From Maea johnstoni (lineage: Eukaryota; Annelida; Polychaeta; Spionida; Magelonidae), in the NCBI GenBank assembly GCA_963942565.1, contig OZ012685.1, positions 50,355,197 through 50,419,196 of the forward strand: a stretch of DNA of 64,000 nt. Direction: 5' to 3'. Position numbers and translations under genes: made by a program. The notes under the pieces are model-generated. The model made no database searches, was not told the origin of the DNA, and saw only the letters and a list, made by a program, of their open reading frames with translations. Shown here piece by piece: positions 25,201 through 40,200 of the stretch; position 1 is the stretch's first letter, and each line of letters begins with the position of its first letter.

Positions 25201-28200
25201 ATCTTTTGATCAGAAAGAAAAAAAATGAAATTAGCTCTTGATGAAAATTTTTACATAGGAAAAGTCCTCGCCCATTACTTTGCCCTTTTCGAAAGAGCAA
25301 ATCATTCCTGTTTTAAAGGCACCACAGCAAGCTCTTCAGATTGCTTGATATTTTGAAAAGCAGCAAGGTTAACCCACTCATTGAGATTCTCTGGCTCTTG
25401 AACTAAAGATCACATCCAGTTTCTCAGACCATAGAGATAGGGCAGATCTTGTGGTATCAGATGAGAAGATGCACTTGAGTAATGCCTAAGATGATTAATA
25501 TATTCTTAGTTCTAGGCAAAAGGAAGGAAGGAAGGAATTGGGTTTTACGTCGCTTTCAACAGCTTAGGTCATATCACGACGAGATCAAAACCCGTAACCA
25601 GGAAGAAATTCCCTACTCTTCACGAGTAGTTCCAAGGGGTCTTTCAGTAGCAGAAAGACCATAGGCAGCCCTCCACAACGCCGAACATTTTTATAGCGAC
25701 CAGGCCAACCAACTTGGGGATCCAGCGGAGACTCAAACCTGCAAACTCATGCTTGGGAGCCAGGCATCGTAACCACTAGGCCACGGCGGATCCCTACTTA
25801 GTTCTAGGCATATGTTTAGTAAAAGGTTGCTTCATGAACATGACCCTTAGGAGGAAAAAGACTAGGAAGACATTTATAAGTTGTGTGTTAGTTGTGCCTA
25901 CCTTCTTCTTGGCATGCATACACAGCCAAATGCAAGCCAGTGAACCTGGGTGGACCATTTTCATCAGTAGTCCAGCAGCACTCTTCTTTTTCTTGTACCA
26001 CAAGCTTGAAATACCTGGCTTGAATGACACTTTCAAAGTCATGGCTATTGACAGTCAGCTTATCTTCATTGCCATCAAGGAGCTATAAAGATTTGGAAAA
26101 TACATGGCATTAGCATTGGCATACATGCCACTTTCCTGAAAAATCAAAATGATATGCTTTGAAGAGACTTTATTTTGAGGTTGGCAGTACAACAGCTTTG
26201 CAAACATACTGATTTCACTTGGTTATCTTCAATCCTGAACACAAAAGAGCTGAAAGTATTTTGCAAAATGGGTTGTTAAAACTGAAAAGGTGATACTTAA
26301 AGTATAAATAGCTAGCAAGTTGTAGTAATTATGTGGCAAAGAACTTACAGCATTTCCATCTTCTAGTACTGGTTCATATTCATTAGGATCAATTGCATAA
26401 TATGCATTGTAGTTGATAGGCCATATTTCTCCACGGTTATTGTTTGCTCCTTTCGTTGCAAAACCAAGTAGATTCTTGACGCTACCAAAATCCAGTTCAA
26501 CCCAGACATCGCCAGCATAAGTTATCCATCCTTCTCTACAAAGTTATAAGAAAGAAAGCAATCTACGTAAAGGGTGATGTTCAATAAGCAGAATGGCATT
26601 TTAAAAATTCTATACATTTGCTATAGAGGTTAGGTAATTGATTCAAAATGTAACATTTGATCATTAGAAGAACTGATACTTGAAATAACTTCCAAATAAA
26701 GAACATGAGAAAGAAGAATTGCACACAAATAGTTGCACTTACAAGTCATCAATAGGCAACCTCAGCCTTGGAATGTTGTCAAACACAGGGTCTGGGTTTG
26801 TGAGATTGTCATCTGCAGAATCTCTAACGTCGTATGCTGTATTAAACAGAGTGTCATCAGATTTGACCAAATCAATCTCATCTGAGCATGGCGTTTCTTC
26901 TAATATACTTTGTGTGGTAACAGGAGGTTGGGTAGTTTCTGTAATAGATGGAGTAGTTGGAGCTGCAGTTGGTTCTGTTGTTTCAAAGGCTGCAGTAGTC
27001 TCTGGTTCTTCTGTAGGAACGGCAGCCTCGGTTCCTTGTGTTGTTTCTGTTCAAAAGAATGATTGCTTTTAGGAAAAGTAAATGAATATGCCAGAAGCTC
27101 ATCTGGTCTGTTTTTCATGGTATTTGGCACTTTGAAGGGCTTAAATATTATAATTGAGCTGGTAATTACAAGCGGTAAGATATTTCATGGGCGTATCAGC
27201 GGGGGATTTCAAATATGTTCCCGCGAAGTACGATTAAAATACGACATCACGGATAAATTAGAAACTTTGTGACTGCATTTGAAGGGAAATGCAGACTTAT
27301 GATTGAGCTATGCGAGCATTCAGAGCTTTGCTTAATAGTCATATCAATTTTTATGCCATCAATTTTAGGTCAATCCATGCTATCTTTTGATCAGAAAGAA
27401 AAAAAATGAAATTAGCTCTTGATGAAAATCTTTACATAGGAAAAGTCCTCGCCCATTACTTTGCCCTTTTCGAAAAAGCAAATCATTCCTGTTTTAAAGG
27501 CACCACAGCAAGCTCTTCAGATTGCTTGATATTTTGAAAAGCAGCAAGGTTAACCCACTCATTGAGATTCTCTGGCTCTTGAACTAAAGATCACATCCAG
27601 TTTCTCAGACCATAGAGATAGGGCAGATCTTGTGGTATCAGATGAGAAGATGCACTTGAGTAATGCCTAAGATGATTAATATATTCTTAGTTCTAGGCAA
27701 AAGGAAGGAAGGAAGGAATTGGGTTTTACGTCGCTTTCAACAGCTTAGGTCATATCACGACGAGATCAAAACCCGTAACCAGGAAGAAATTCCCTACTCT
27801 TCACGAGTAGTTCCAAGGGGTCTTTCAGTAGCAGAAAGACCATAGGCAGCCCTCCACAACGCCGAACATTTTTATAGCGACCAGGCCAACCAACTTGGGG
27901 ATCCAGCGGAGACTCAAACCTGCAAACTCATGCTTGGGAGCCAGGCATCGTAACCACTAGGCCACGGCGGATCCCTACTTAGTTCTAGGCATATGTTTAG
28001 TAAAAGGTTGCTTCATGAACATGACCCTTAGGAGGAAAAAGACTAGGAAGACATTTATAAGTTGTGTGTTAGTTGTGCCTACCTTCTTCTTGGCATGCAT
28101 ACACAGCCAAATGCAAGCCAGTGAACCTGGGTGGACCATTTTCATCAGTAGTCCAGCAGCACTCTTCTTTTTCTTGTACCACAAGCTTGAAATACCTGGC

Positions 28201-31200
28201 TTGAATGACACTTTCAAAGTCATGGCTATTGACAGTCAGCTTATCTTCATTGCCATCAAGGAGCTATAAAGATTTGGAAAATACATGGCATTAGCATTGG
28301 CATACATGCCACTTTCCTGAAAAATCAAAATGATATGCTTTGAAGAGACTTTATTTTGAGGTTGGCAGTACAACAGCTTTGCAAACATACTGATTTCACT
28401 TGGTTATCTTCAATCCTGAACACAAAAGAGCTGAAAGTATTTTGCAAAATGGGTTGTTAAAACTGAAAAGGTGATACTTAAAGTATAAATAGCTAGCAAG
28501 TTGTAGTAATTATGTGGCAAAGAACTTACAGCATTTCCATCTTCTAGTACTGGTTCATATTCATTAGGATCAATTGCATAATATGCATTGTAGTTGATAG
28601 GCCATATTTCTCCACGGTTATTATTTGCTCCTTTCGTTGCAAAACCAAGTAGATTCTTGACGCTACCAAAATCCAGTTCAACCCAGACATCGCCAGCATA
28701 AGTTATCCATCCTTCTCTACAAAGTTATAAGAAAGAAAGCAATCTACGTAAAGGGTGATGTTCAATAAGCAGAATGGCATTTTAAAAATTCTATACATTT
28801 GCTATAGAGGTTAGGTAATTGATTCAAAATGTAACATTTGATCATTAGAAGAACTGATACTTGAAATAACTTCCAAATAAAGAACATGAGAAAGAAGAAT
28901 TGCACACAAATAGTTGCACTTACAAGTCATCAATAGGCAACCTCAGCCTTGGAATGTTGTCAAACACAGGGTCTGGGTTTGTGAGATTGTCATCTGCAGA
29001 ATCTCTAACGTCGTATGCTGTATTAAACAGAGTGTCATCAGATTTGACCAAATCAATCTCATCTGAGCATGGCGTTTCTTCTAATATACTTTGTGTGGTA
29101 ACAGGAGGTTGGGTAGTTTCTGTAATAGATGGAGTAGTTGGAGCTGCAGTTGGTTCTGTTGTTTCAAAGGCTGCAGTAGTCTCTGGTTTAGTAGTCTCTG
29201 GAATAGGTGGAGTGGTTGGAGCTGCCGTTGGTGCAGTTGGTACTGTTGTTTCAAAGGCTGCAGTAGTCTCTGGTTCTTCTGTAGGAACGGCAGCCTCGGT
29301 TCCTTGTGTTGTTTCTGTTCAAAATAATGATTGCTTTTAGGAAAAGTAAATGAATATGCCAGAAGCTCATCTGGTCTGTTTTTCATGGTATTTGGCACTT
29401 TGAAGCGCTTAAATATTATAATTGAGCTGGTAATTACAAGCGGTAAGATATTTCATGGGCGTATCAGCGGGGGATTTCAAATATGTTTCCGCGAAGTACG
29501 ATCAAAATACGACATCACGGATAAATTAAAAACTTTGTGACTGCATTTGAAGGGAAATGCAGACTTATGATTGAGCTACGGGAGCATTCAGAGCTTTGCT
29601 TAATAGTCATATCAATTTTTATACCATCAATTTTAGGTCAATCCATGCCATCTTTTGATCAGAAAGAAAAAGAATGAAATCAGCTCTTAATGAAAACTTT
29701 TACATAGGAAAAGGCCCCGCCCATTACTTTGCCCTTTTCGAAAGGGCAAATTATTCCTGTTCTAAAGGCACCACAGCAAGCTCTTCAGATTGCTTGATAT
29801 TTTGAAAAGCAGCAAGGTTAACACACTCATTGAGATTCTCTGGCTCTTGAACCAAAGATCACATCCAGTTTCTCAGACCATAGAGATAGGGCAGATCTTG
29901 TGGTATCAGATGAGAAGATGCACTTGAGTAATGCCTAAGATGATTAATATATTCTTAGTTCTAGGCAAAAGGAAGGAAGGAAGGAATTGGGTTTTACGTC
30001 GCTTTCAACAGCTTAGGTCATATCACGACGAGATCGAAACCCGTAACCGGAAAGAAATTCCCTACTCTTCACGAGTAGTTCCAAGGGGTCTTTCAGTAGC
30101 AGAAAGACCATAGGCAGCCCTCCACAACACCGAACATTTTTATAGCGACCAGGCCAACCCACTTGGGGATCCAGCGGAGACTCGAACCTGCAAACTCATG
30201 CTTGGGAGCCAGGCATCGTAACCACTAGGCCACGGCGGATCCCTACTTAGTTCTAGGCATATGTTTAGTAAAAGGTTGCTTCATGAACATGACCCTTAGG
30301 AGGAAAAAGACTAGGAAGACATTTATAAGTTGTGTGTTAGTTGTGCCTACCTTCTTCTTGGCATGCATACACCGCCAAATGCAAGCCAGTGAACCTTGGT
30401 GGACCATTTTCATCAGTAGTCCAGCAGCACTCTTCTTTTTCTTGTACCACAAGCTTGAAATACCTGGCTTGAATGACACTTTCAAAGTCATGGCTATTGA
30501 CAGTCAGCTTATCTTCATTGCCATCAAGGAGCTATAAAGATTTGGAAAATACATGGCATTAGCATTGGCATACATGCCACTTTCCTGAAAAATCAAAATG
30601 ATATGCTTTGAAGAGACTTTATTTTGAGGTTGGCAGTACAACAGCTTTGCAAACATACTGATTTCACTTGGTTATCTTCAATCCTGAACACAAAAGAGCT
30701 GAAAGTATTTTGCAAAATGGGTTGTTAAAACTGAAAAGGTGATACTTAAAGTATAAATAGCTAGCAAGTTGTAGTAATTATGTGGCAAAGAACTTACAGC
30801 ATTTCCATCTTCTAGTACTGGTTCATATTCATTAGGATCAATTGCATAATATGCATTGTAGTTGATAGGCCATATTTCTCCACGGTTATTGTTTGCTCCT
30901 TTTGTTGCAAAACCAAGTAGATTCTTGACGCTACCAAAATCCAGTTCAACCCAGACATCGCCAGCATAAGTTATCCATCCTTCTCTACAAAGTTATAAGA
31001 AAGAAAGCAATCTACGTAAAGGGTGATGTTCAATAAGCAGAATGGCATTTTTAAAATTCTATACATTTGCTATAGAGGTTAGAAAATTGATTCAAAATGT
31101 AACATTTGATCATTAGAAGAACTGATACTTGAAATAACTTCCAAATAAAGAACATGAGAAAGAAGAATTGCACACAAATAGTTGCACTTACAAGTCATCA

Positions 31201-34200
31201 ATAGGCAACCTCAGCCTTGGAATGTTGTCAAACACAGGGTCTGGGTTTGTGAGATTGTCATCTGCAGAATCTCTAACGTCGTATGCTGTATTAAACAGAG
31301 TGTCATCAGATTTGACCAAATCAATCTCATCTGAGCATGGCGTTTCTTCTAATATACTTTGTGTGGTAACAGGAGGTTGGGTAGTTTCTGTAATAGATGG
31401 AGTAGTTGGAGCTGCAGTTGGTTCTGTTGTTTCAAAGGCTGCAGTAGTCTCTGGTTCTTCTGTAGGAACGGCAGCCTCGGTTCCTTGTGTTGTTTCTGTT
31501 CAAAAGAATGATTGCTTTTAGGAAAAGTAAATGAATATGCCAGAAGCTCATCTGGTCTGTTTTTCATGGTATTTGGCACTTTGAAGGGCTTAAATATTAT
31601 AATTGAGCTGGTAATTACAAGCGGTAAGATATTTCATGGGCGTATCAGCGGGGGATTTCAAATATGTTCCCGCGAAGTACGATTAAAATATGACATCACG
31701 GATAAATTAGAAACTTTGTGACTGCATTTGAAGGGAAATGCAGACTTATGATTGAGCTAAGCGAGCATTCAGAGCTTTGCTTAATAGTCATATCAATTTT
31801 TATGCCATCAATTTTAGGTCAATCCATGCTATCTTTTGATCAGAAAGAAAAAAAATGAAATTAGCTCTTGATGAAAATTTTTACATAGGAAAAGTCCTCG
31901 CCCATTACTTTGCCCTTTTCGAAAGAGCAAATCATTCCTGTTTTAAAGGCACCACAGCAAGCTCTTCAGATTGCTTGATATTTTGAAAAGCAGCAAGGTT
32001 AACCCACTCATTGAGATTCTCTGGCTCTTGAACTAAAGATCACATCCTGTTTCTCAGACCATAGAGATAGGGCAGATCTTGTGGTATCAGATGAGAAGAT
32101 GCACTTGAGTAATGCCTAAGATGATTAATATATTCTTAGTTCTAGGCAAAAGGAAGGAAGGAAGGAATTGGGTTTTACGTCGCTTTCAACAGCTTAGGTC
32201 ATATCACGACGAGATCAAAACCCGTAACCAGGAAGAAATTCCCTACTCTTCACGAGTAGTTCCAAGGGGTCTTTCAGTAGCAGAAAGACCATAGGCAGCC
32301 CTCCACAACGCCGAACATTTTTATAGCGACCAGGCCAACCAACTTGGGGATCCAGCGGAGACTCAAACCTGCAAACTCATGCTTGGGAGCCAGGCATCGT
32401 AACCACTAGGCCACGGCGGATCCCTACTTAGTTCTAGGCATATGTTTAGTAAAAGGTTGCTTCATGAACATGACCCTTAGGAGGAAAAAGACTAGGAAGA
32501 CATTTATAAGTTGTGTGTTAGTTGTGCCTACCTTCTTCTTGGCATGCATACACAGCCAAATGCAAGCCAGTGAACCTGGGTGGACCATTTTCATCAGTAG
32601 TCCAGCAGCACTCTTCTTTTTCTTGTACCACAAGCTTGAAATACCTGGCTTGAATGACACTTTCAAAGTCATGGCTATTGACAGTCAGCTTATCTTCATT
32701 GCCATCAAGGAGCTATAAAGATTTGGAAAATACATGGCATTAGCATTGGCATACATGCCACTTTCCTGAAAAATCAAAATGATATGCTTTGAAGAGACTT
32801 TATTTTGAGGTTGGCAGTACAACAGCTTTGCAAACATACTGATTTCACTTGGTTATCTTCAATCCTGAACACAAAAGAGCTGAAAGTATTTTGCAAAATG
32901 GGTTGTTAAAACTGAAAAGGTGATACTTAAAGTATAAATAGCTAGCAAGTTGTAGTAATTATGTGGCAAAGAACTTACAGCATTTCCATCTTCTAGTACT
33001 GGTTCATATTCATTAGGATCAATTGCATAATATGCATTGTAGTTGATAGGCCATATTTCTCCACGGTTATTGTTTGCTCCTTTCGTTGCAAAACCAAGTA
33101 GATTCTTGACGCTACCAAAATCCAGTTCAACCCAGACATCGCCAGCATAAGTTATCCATCCTTCTCTACAAAGTTATAAGAAAGAAAGCAATCTACGTAA
33201 AGGGTGATGTTCAATAAGCAGAATGGCATTTTTAAAATTCTATACATTTGCTATAGAGGTTAGAAAATTGATTCAAAATGTAACATTTGATCATTAGAAG
33301 AACTGATACTTGAAATAACTTCCAAATAAAGAACATGAGAAAGAAGAATTGCACACAAATAGTTGCACTTACAAGTCATCAATAGGCAACCTCAGCCTTG
33401 GAATGTTGTCAAACACAGGGTCTGGGTTTGTGAGATTGTCATCTGCAGAATCTCTAACGTTGTATGCTGTATTAAACAGAGTGTCATCAGATTTGACCAA
33501 ATCAATCTCATCTGAGCATGGCGTTTCTTCTAATATACTTTGTGTGGTAACAGGAGGTTGGGTAGTTTCTGTAATAGATGGAGTTGTTGGAGCTGCAGTT
33601 GGTTCTGTTGTTTCAAAGGCTGCAGTAGTCTCTGGTTTAGTAGTCTCTGGAATAGGTGGAGTGGTTGGAGCTGCCGTTGGTGCACTTGGTACTGTTGTTT
33701 CAAAGGCTGCAGTAGTCTCTGGTTCTTCTGTAGGAACGGCAGCCTCGGTTCCTTGTGTTGTTTCTGTTCAAAAGAATGATTGCTTTTAGGAAAAGTAAAT
33801 GAATATGCCAGAAGCTCATCTGGTCTGTTTTTCATGGTATTTGGCACTTTGAAGGGCTTAAATATTATAATTGAGCTGGTAATTACAAGCGGTAAGATAT
33901 TTCATGGGCTTATCAGCGGGGGATTTCAAATATGTTTCCGCGAAGTACGATCAAAATACGACATCACGGATAAATTAAAAACTTTGTGACTGCATTTGAA
34001 GGGAAATGCAGACTTATGATTGAGCTACGGGAGCATTCAGAGCTTTGCTTAATAGTCATATCAATTTTTATGCCATCAATTTTAGGTCAATTCATGCCAT
34101 CTTTTGATCAGAAAGAAAAAGAATGAAATCAGCTCTTAATGAAAACTTTTACATAGGAAAAGTCCTTGCCCATTACTTTGCCCTTTTCGAAAGGGCAAAT

Positions 34201-37200
34201 TATTCCTGTTCTAAAGGCACCACAGCAAGCTCTTCAGAAAGCAGCAAGGTTAACCCACTCATTGAGATTCTCTGGCTCTTGAACCAAAGATCACATCCAG
34301 TTTCTCAGACCATAGAGATAGGGCAGATCTTGTGGTATCAGATGAGAAGATGCACTTGAGTAATGCCTAAGATGATGAATATATTCTTAGTTCTAGGCAA
34401 AAGGAAGGAAGGAAGGAATTGGGTTTTACGTCGCTTTCAACAGCTTAGGTCATATCACGACGAGATCGAAACCCGTAACCGGAAAGAAATTCCCTACTCT
34501 TCACGAGTAGTTCCAAGGGGTCTTTCAGTAGCAGAAAGACCATAGACAGCCCTCCACAACACCGAACATTTTTATAGCGACCAGGCCAACCCTACTTGGG
34601 GATCCAGCGGAGACTCGAACCTGCAAACTCATGCTTGGGAGCCAGGCATCGTAACCACTAGGCCACGGCGGATCCCTACTTAGTTCTAGGCATATGTTTA
34701 GTAAAAGGTTGCTTCATGAACATGACCCTTAGGAGGAAAAAGACTAGGAAGACATTTATAAGTTGTGTGTTAGTTGTGCCTACCTTCTTCTTGGCATGCA
34801 TACACCGCCAAATGCAAGCCAGTGAACCTGGGTGGACCATTTTCATCAGTAGTCCAGCAGCACTCTTCTTTTTCTTGTACCACAAGCTTGAAATACCTGG
34901 CTTGAATGACACTTTCAAAGTCATGGCTATTGACAGTCAGCTTATCTTCATTGCCATCAAGGAGCTATAAAGATTTGGAAAATACATGGCATTAGCATTG
35001 GCATACATGCCACTTTCCTGAAAAATCAAAATGATATGCTTTGAAGAGACTTTATTTTGAGGTTGGCAGTACAACAGCTTTGCAAACATACTGATTTCAC
35101 TTGGTTATCTTCAATCCTGAACACAAAAGAGCTGAAAGTATTTTGCAAAATGGGTTGTTAAAACTGAAAAGGTGATACTTAAAGTATAAATAGCTAGCAA
35201 GTTGTAGTAATTATGTGGCAAAGAACTTACAGCATTTCCATCTTCTAGTACTGGTTCATATTCATTAGGATCAATTGCATAATATGCATTGTAGTTGATA
35301 GGCCATATTTCTCCACGGTTATTGTTTGCTCCTTTCGTTGCAAAACCAAGTAGATTCTTGACGCTACCAAAATCCAGTTCAACCCAGACATCGCCAGCAT
35401 AAGTTATCCATCCTTCTCTACAAAGTTATAAGAAAGAAAGCAATCTACGTAAAGGGTGATGTTCAATAAGCAGAATGGCATTTTTAAAATTCTATACATT
35501 TGCTATAGAGGTTAGAAAATTGATTCAAAATGTAACATTTGATCATTAGAAGAACTGATACTTGAAATAACTTCCAAATAAAGAACATGAGAGAGAAGAA
35601 TTGCACACAAATAGTTGCACTTACAAGTCATCAATAGGCAACCTCAGCCTTGGAATGTTGTCAAACACAGGGTCTGGGTTTGTGAGATTGTCATCTGCAG
35701 AATCTCTAACGTCGTATGCTGTATTAAACAGAGTGTCATCAGATTTGACCAAATCAATCTCATCTGAGCATGGCGTTTCTTCTAATATACTTTGTGTGGT
35801 AACAGGAGGTTGGGTAGTTTCTGTAATAGATGGAGTAGTTGGAGCTGCAGTTGGTTCTGTTGTTTCAAAGGCTGCAGTAGTCTCTGGTTCTTCTGTAGGA
35901 ACGGCAGCCTCGGTTCCTTGTGTTGTTTCTGTTCAAAAGAATGATTGCTTTTAGGAAAAGTAAATGAATATGCCAGAAGCTCATCTGGTCTGTTTTTCAT
36001 GGTATTTGGCACTTTGAAGGGCTTAAATATTATAATTGAGCTGGTAATTACAAGCGGTAAGATATTTCATGGGCGTATCAGCGGGGGATTTCAAATATGT
36101 TCCCGCGAAGTACGATTAAAATACGACATCACGGATAAATTAGAAACTTTGTGACTGCATTTGAAGGGAAATGCAGACTTATGATTGAGCTAAGCGAGCA
36201 TTCAGAGCTTTGCTTGATAGTCATATCAATTTTTATGCCATCAATTTTAGGTCAATCCATGCTATCTTTTGATCAGAAAGAAAAAAAATGAAATTAGCTC
36301 TTGATGAAAATTTTTACATAGGAAAAGTCCTCGCCCATTACTTTGCCCTTTTCGAAAGAGCAAATCATTCCTGTTTTAAAGGCACCACAGCAAGCTCTTC
36401 AGATTGCTTGATATTTTGAAAAGCAGCAAGGTTAACCCACTCATTGAGATTCTCTGGCTCTTGAACTAAAGATCACATCCAGTTTCTCAGACCATAGAGA
36501 TAGGGCAGATCTTGTGGTATCAGATGAGAAGATGCACTTGAGTAATGCCTAAGATGATTAATATATTCTTAGTTCTAGGCAAAAGGAAGGAAGGAAGGAA
36601 TTGGGTTTTACGTCGCTTTCAACAGCTTAGGTCATATCACGACGAGATCAAAACCCGTAACCAGGAAGAAATTCCCTACTCTTCTCGAGTAGTTCCAAGG
36701 GGTCTTTCAGTAGCAGAAAGACCATAGGCAGCCCTCCACAACGCCGAACATTTTTATAGCGACCAGGCCAACCAACTTGGGGATCCAGCGGAGACTCAAA
36801 CCTGCAAACTCATGCTTGGGAGCCAGGCATCGTAACCACTAGGCCACGGCGGATCCCTACTTAGTTCTAGGCATATGTTTAGTAAAAGGTTGCTTCATGA
36901 ACATGACCCTTAGGAGGAAAAAGACTAGGAAGACATTTATAAGTTGTGTGTTAGTTGTGCCTACCTTCTTCTTGGCATGCATACACAGCCAAATGCAAGC
37001 CAGTGAACCTGGGTGGACCATTTTCATCAGTAGTCCAGCAGCACTCTTCTTTTTCTTGTACCACAAGCTTGAAATACCTGGCTTGAATGACACTTTCAAA
37101 GTCATGGCTATTGACAGTCAGCTTATCTTCATTGCCATCAAGGAGCTATAAAGATTTGGAAAATACATGGCATTAGCATTGGCATACATGCCACTTTCCT

Positions 37201-40200
37201 GAAAAATCAAAATGATATGCTTTGAAGAGACTTTATTTTGAGGTTGGCAGTACAACAGCTTTGCAAACATACTGATTTCACTTGGTTATCTTCAATCCTG
37301 AACACAAAAGAGCTGAAAGTATTTTGCAAAATGGGTTGTTAAAACTGAAAAGGTGATACTTAAAGTATAAATAGCTAGCAAGTTGTAGTAATTATGTGGC
37401 AAAGAACTTACAGCATTTCCATCTTCTAGTACTGGTTCATATTCATTAGGATCAATTGCATAATATGCATTGTAGTTGATAGGCCATATTTCTCCACGGT
37501 TATTGTTTGCTCCTTTCGTTGCAAAACCAAGTAGATTCTTGACGCTACCAAAATCCAGTTCAACCCAGACATCGCCAGCATAAGTTATCCATCCTTCTCT
37601 ACAAAGTTATAAGAAAGAAAGCAATCTACGTAAAGGGTGATGTTCAATAAGCAGAATGGCATTTTAAAAATTCTATACATTTGCTATAGAGGTTAGGTAA
37701 TTGATTCAAAATGTAACATTTGATCATTAGAAGAACTGATACTTGAAATAACTTCCAAATAAAGAACATGAGAAAGAAGAATTGCACACAAATAGTTGCA
37801 CTTACAAGTCATCAATAGGCAACCTCAGCCTTGGAATGTTGTCAAACACAGGGTCTGGGTTTGTGAGATTGTCATCTGCAGAATCTCTAACGTCGTATGC
37901 TGTATTAAACAGAGTGTCATCAGATTTGACCAAATCAATCTCATCTGAGCATGGCGTTTCTTCTGATATACTTTGTGTGGTAACAGGAGGTTGGGTAGTT
38001 TCTGTAATAGATGGAGTAGTTGGAGCTGCAGTTGGTTCTGTTGTTTCAAAGGCTGCAGTAGTCTCTGGTTTAGTAGTCTCTGGAATAGGTGGAGTGGTTG
38101 GAGCTGCCGTTGGTGCAGTTGGTACTGTTGTTTCAAAGGCTGCAGTAGTCTCTGGTTCTTCTGTAGGAACGGCAGCCTCGGTTCCTTGTGTTGTTTCTGT
38201 TCAAAATAATGATTGCTTTTAGGAAAAGTAAATGAATATGCCAGAAGCTCATCTGGTCTGTTTTTCATGGTATTTGGCACTTTGAAGCGCTTAAATATTA
38301 TGATTGAGCTGGTAATTACAAGCGGTAAGATATTTCATGGGCGTATCAGCGGGGGATTTCAAATATGTTTCCGCGAAGTACGATCAAAATACGACATCAC
38401 GGATAAATTAAAAACTTTGTGACTGCATTTGAAGGGAAATGCAGACTTATGATTGAGCTACGGGAGCATTCAGAGCTTTGCTTAATAGTCATATCAATTT
38501 TTATACCATCAATTTTAGGTCAATCCATGCCATCTTTTGATCAGAAAGAAAAAGAATGAAATCAGCTCTTAATGAAAACTTTTACATAGGAAAAGGCCCC
38601 GCCCATTACTTTGCCCTTTTCGAAAGGGCAAATTATTCCTGTTCTAAAGGCACCACAGCAAGCTCTTCAGATTGCTTGATATTTTGAAAAGCAGCAAGGT
38701 TAACACACTCATTGAGATTCTCTGGCTCTTGAACCAAAGATCACATCCAGTTTCTCAGACCATAGAGATAGGGCAGATCTTGTGGTATCAGATGAGAAGA
38801 TGCACTTGAGTAATGCCTAAGATGATTAATATATTCTTAGTTCTAGGCAAAAGGAAGGAAGGAAGGAATTGGGTTTTACGTCGCTTTCAACAGCTTAGGT
38901 CATATCACGACGAGATCGAAACCCGTAACCGGAAAGAAATTCCCTACTCTTGACGAGTAGTTCCAAGGGGTCTTTCAGTAGCAGAAAGACCATAGGCAGC
39001 CCTCCACAACACCGAACATTTTTATAGCGACCAGGCCAACCCACTTGGGGATCCAGCGGAGACTCGAACCTGCAAACTCATGCTTGGGAGCCAGGCATCG
39101 TAACCACTAGGCCACGGCGGATCCCTACTTAGTTCTAGGCATATGTTTAGTAAAAGGTTGCTTCATGAACATGACCCTTAGGAGGAAAAAGACTAGGAAG
39201 ACATTTATAAGTTGTGTGTTAGTTGTGCCTACCTTCTTCTTGGCATGCATACACCGCCAAATGCAAGCCAGTGAACCTGGGTGGACCATTTTCATCAGTA
39301 GTCCAGCAGCACTCTTCTTTTTCTTGTACCACAAGCTTGAAATACCTGGCTTGAATGACACTTTCAAAGTCATGGCTATTGACAGTCAGCTTATCTTCAT
39401 TGCCATCAAGGAGCTATAAAGATTTGGAAAATACATGGCATTAGCATTGGCATACATACCACTTTCCTGAAAAATCAAAATGATATGCTTTGAAGAGACT
39501 TTATTTTGAGGTTGGCAGTACAACAGCTTTGCAAACATACTGATTTCACTTGGTTATCTTCAATCCTGAACACAAAAGAGCTGAAAGTATTTTGCAAAAT
39601 GGGTTGTTAAAACTGAAAAGGTGATACTTAAAGTATAAATAGCTAGCAAGTTGTAGTAATTATGTGGCAAAGAACTTACAGCATTTCCATCTTCTAGTAC
39701 TGGTTCATATTCATTAGGATCAATTGCATAATATGCATTGTAGTTGATAGGCCATATTTCTCCACGGTTATTGTTTGCTCCTTTCGTTGCAAAACCAAGT
39801 AGATTCTTGACGCTACCAAAATCCAGTTCAACCCAGACATCGCCAGCATAAGTTATCCATCCTTCTCTACAAAGTTATAAGAAAGAAAGCAATCTACGTA
39901 AAGGGTGATGTTCAATAAGCAGAATGGCATTTTAAAAATTCTATACATTTGCTATAGAGGTTAGGTAATTGATTCAAAATGTAACATTTGATCATTAGAA
40001 GAACTGATACTTGACATAACTTCCAAATAAAGAACATGAGAAAGAAGAATTGCACACAAATAGTTGCACTTACAAGTCATCAATAGGCAACCTCAGCCTT
40101 GGAATGTTGTCAAACACAGGGTCTGGGTTTGTGAGATTGTCATCTGCAGAATCTCTAACGTCGTATGCTGTATTAAACAGAGTGTCATCAGATTTGACCA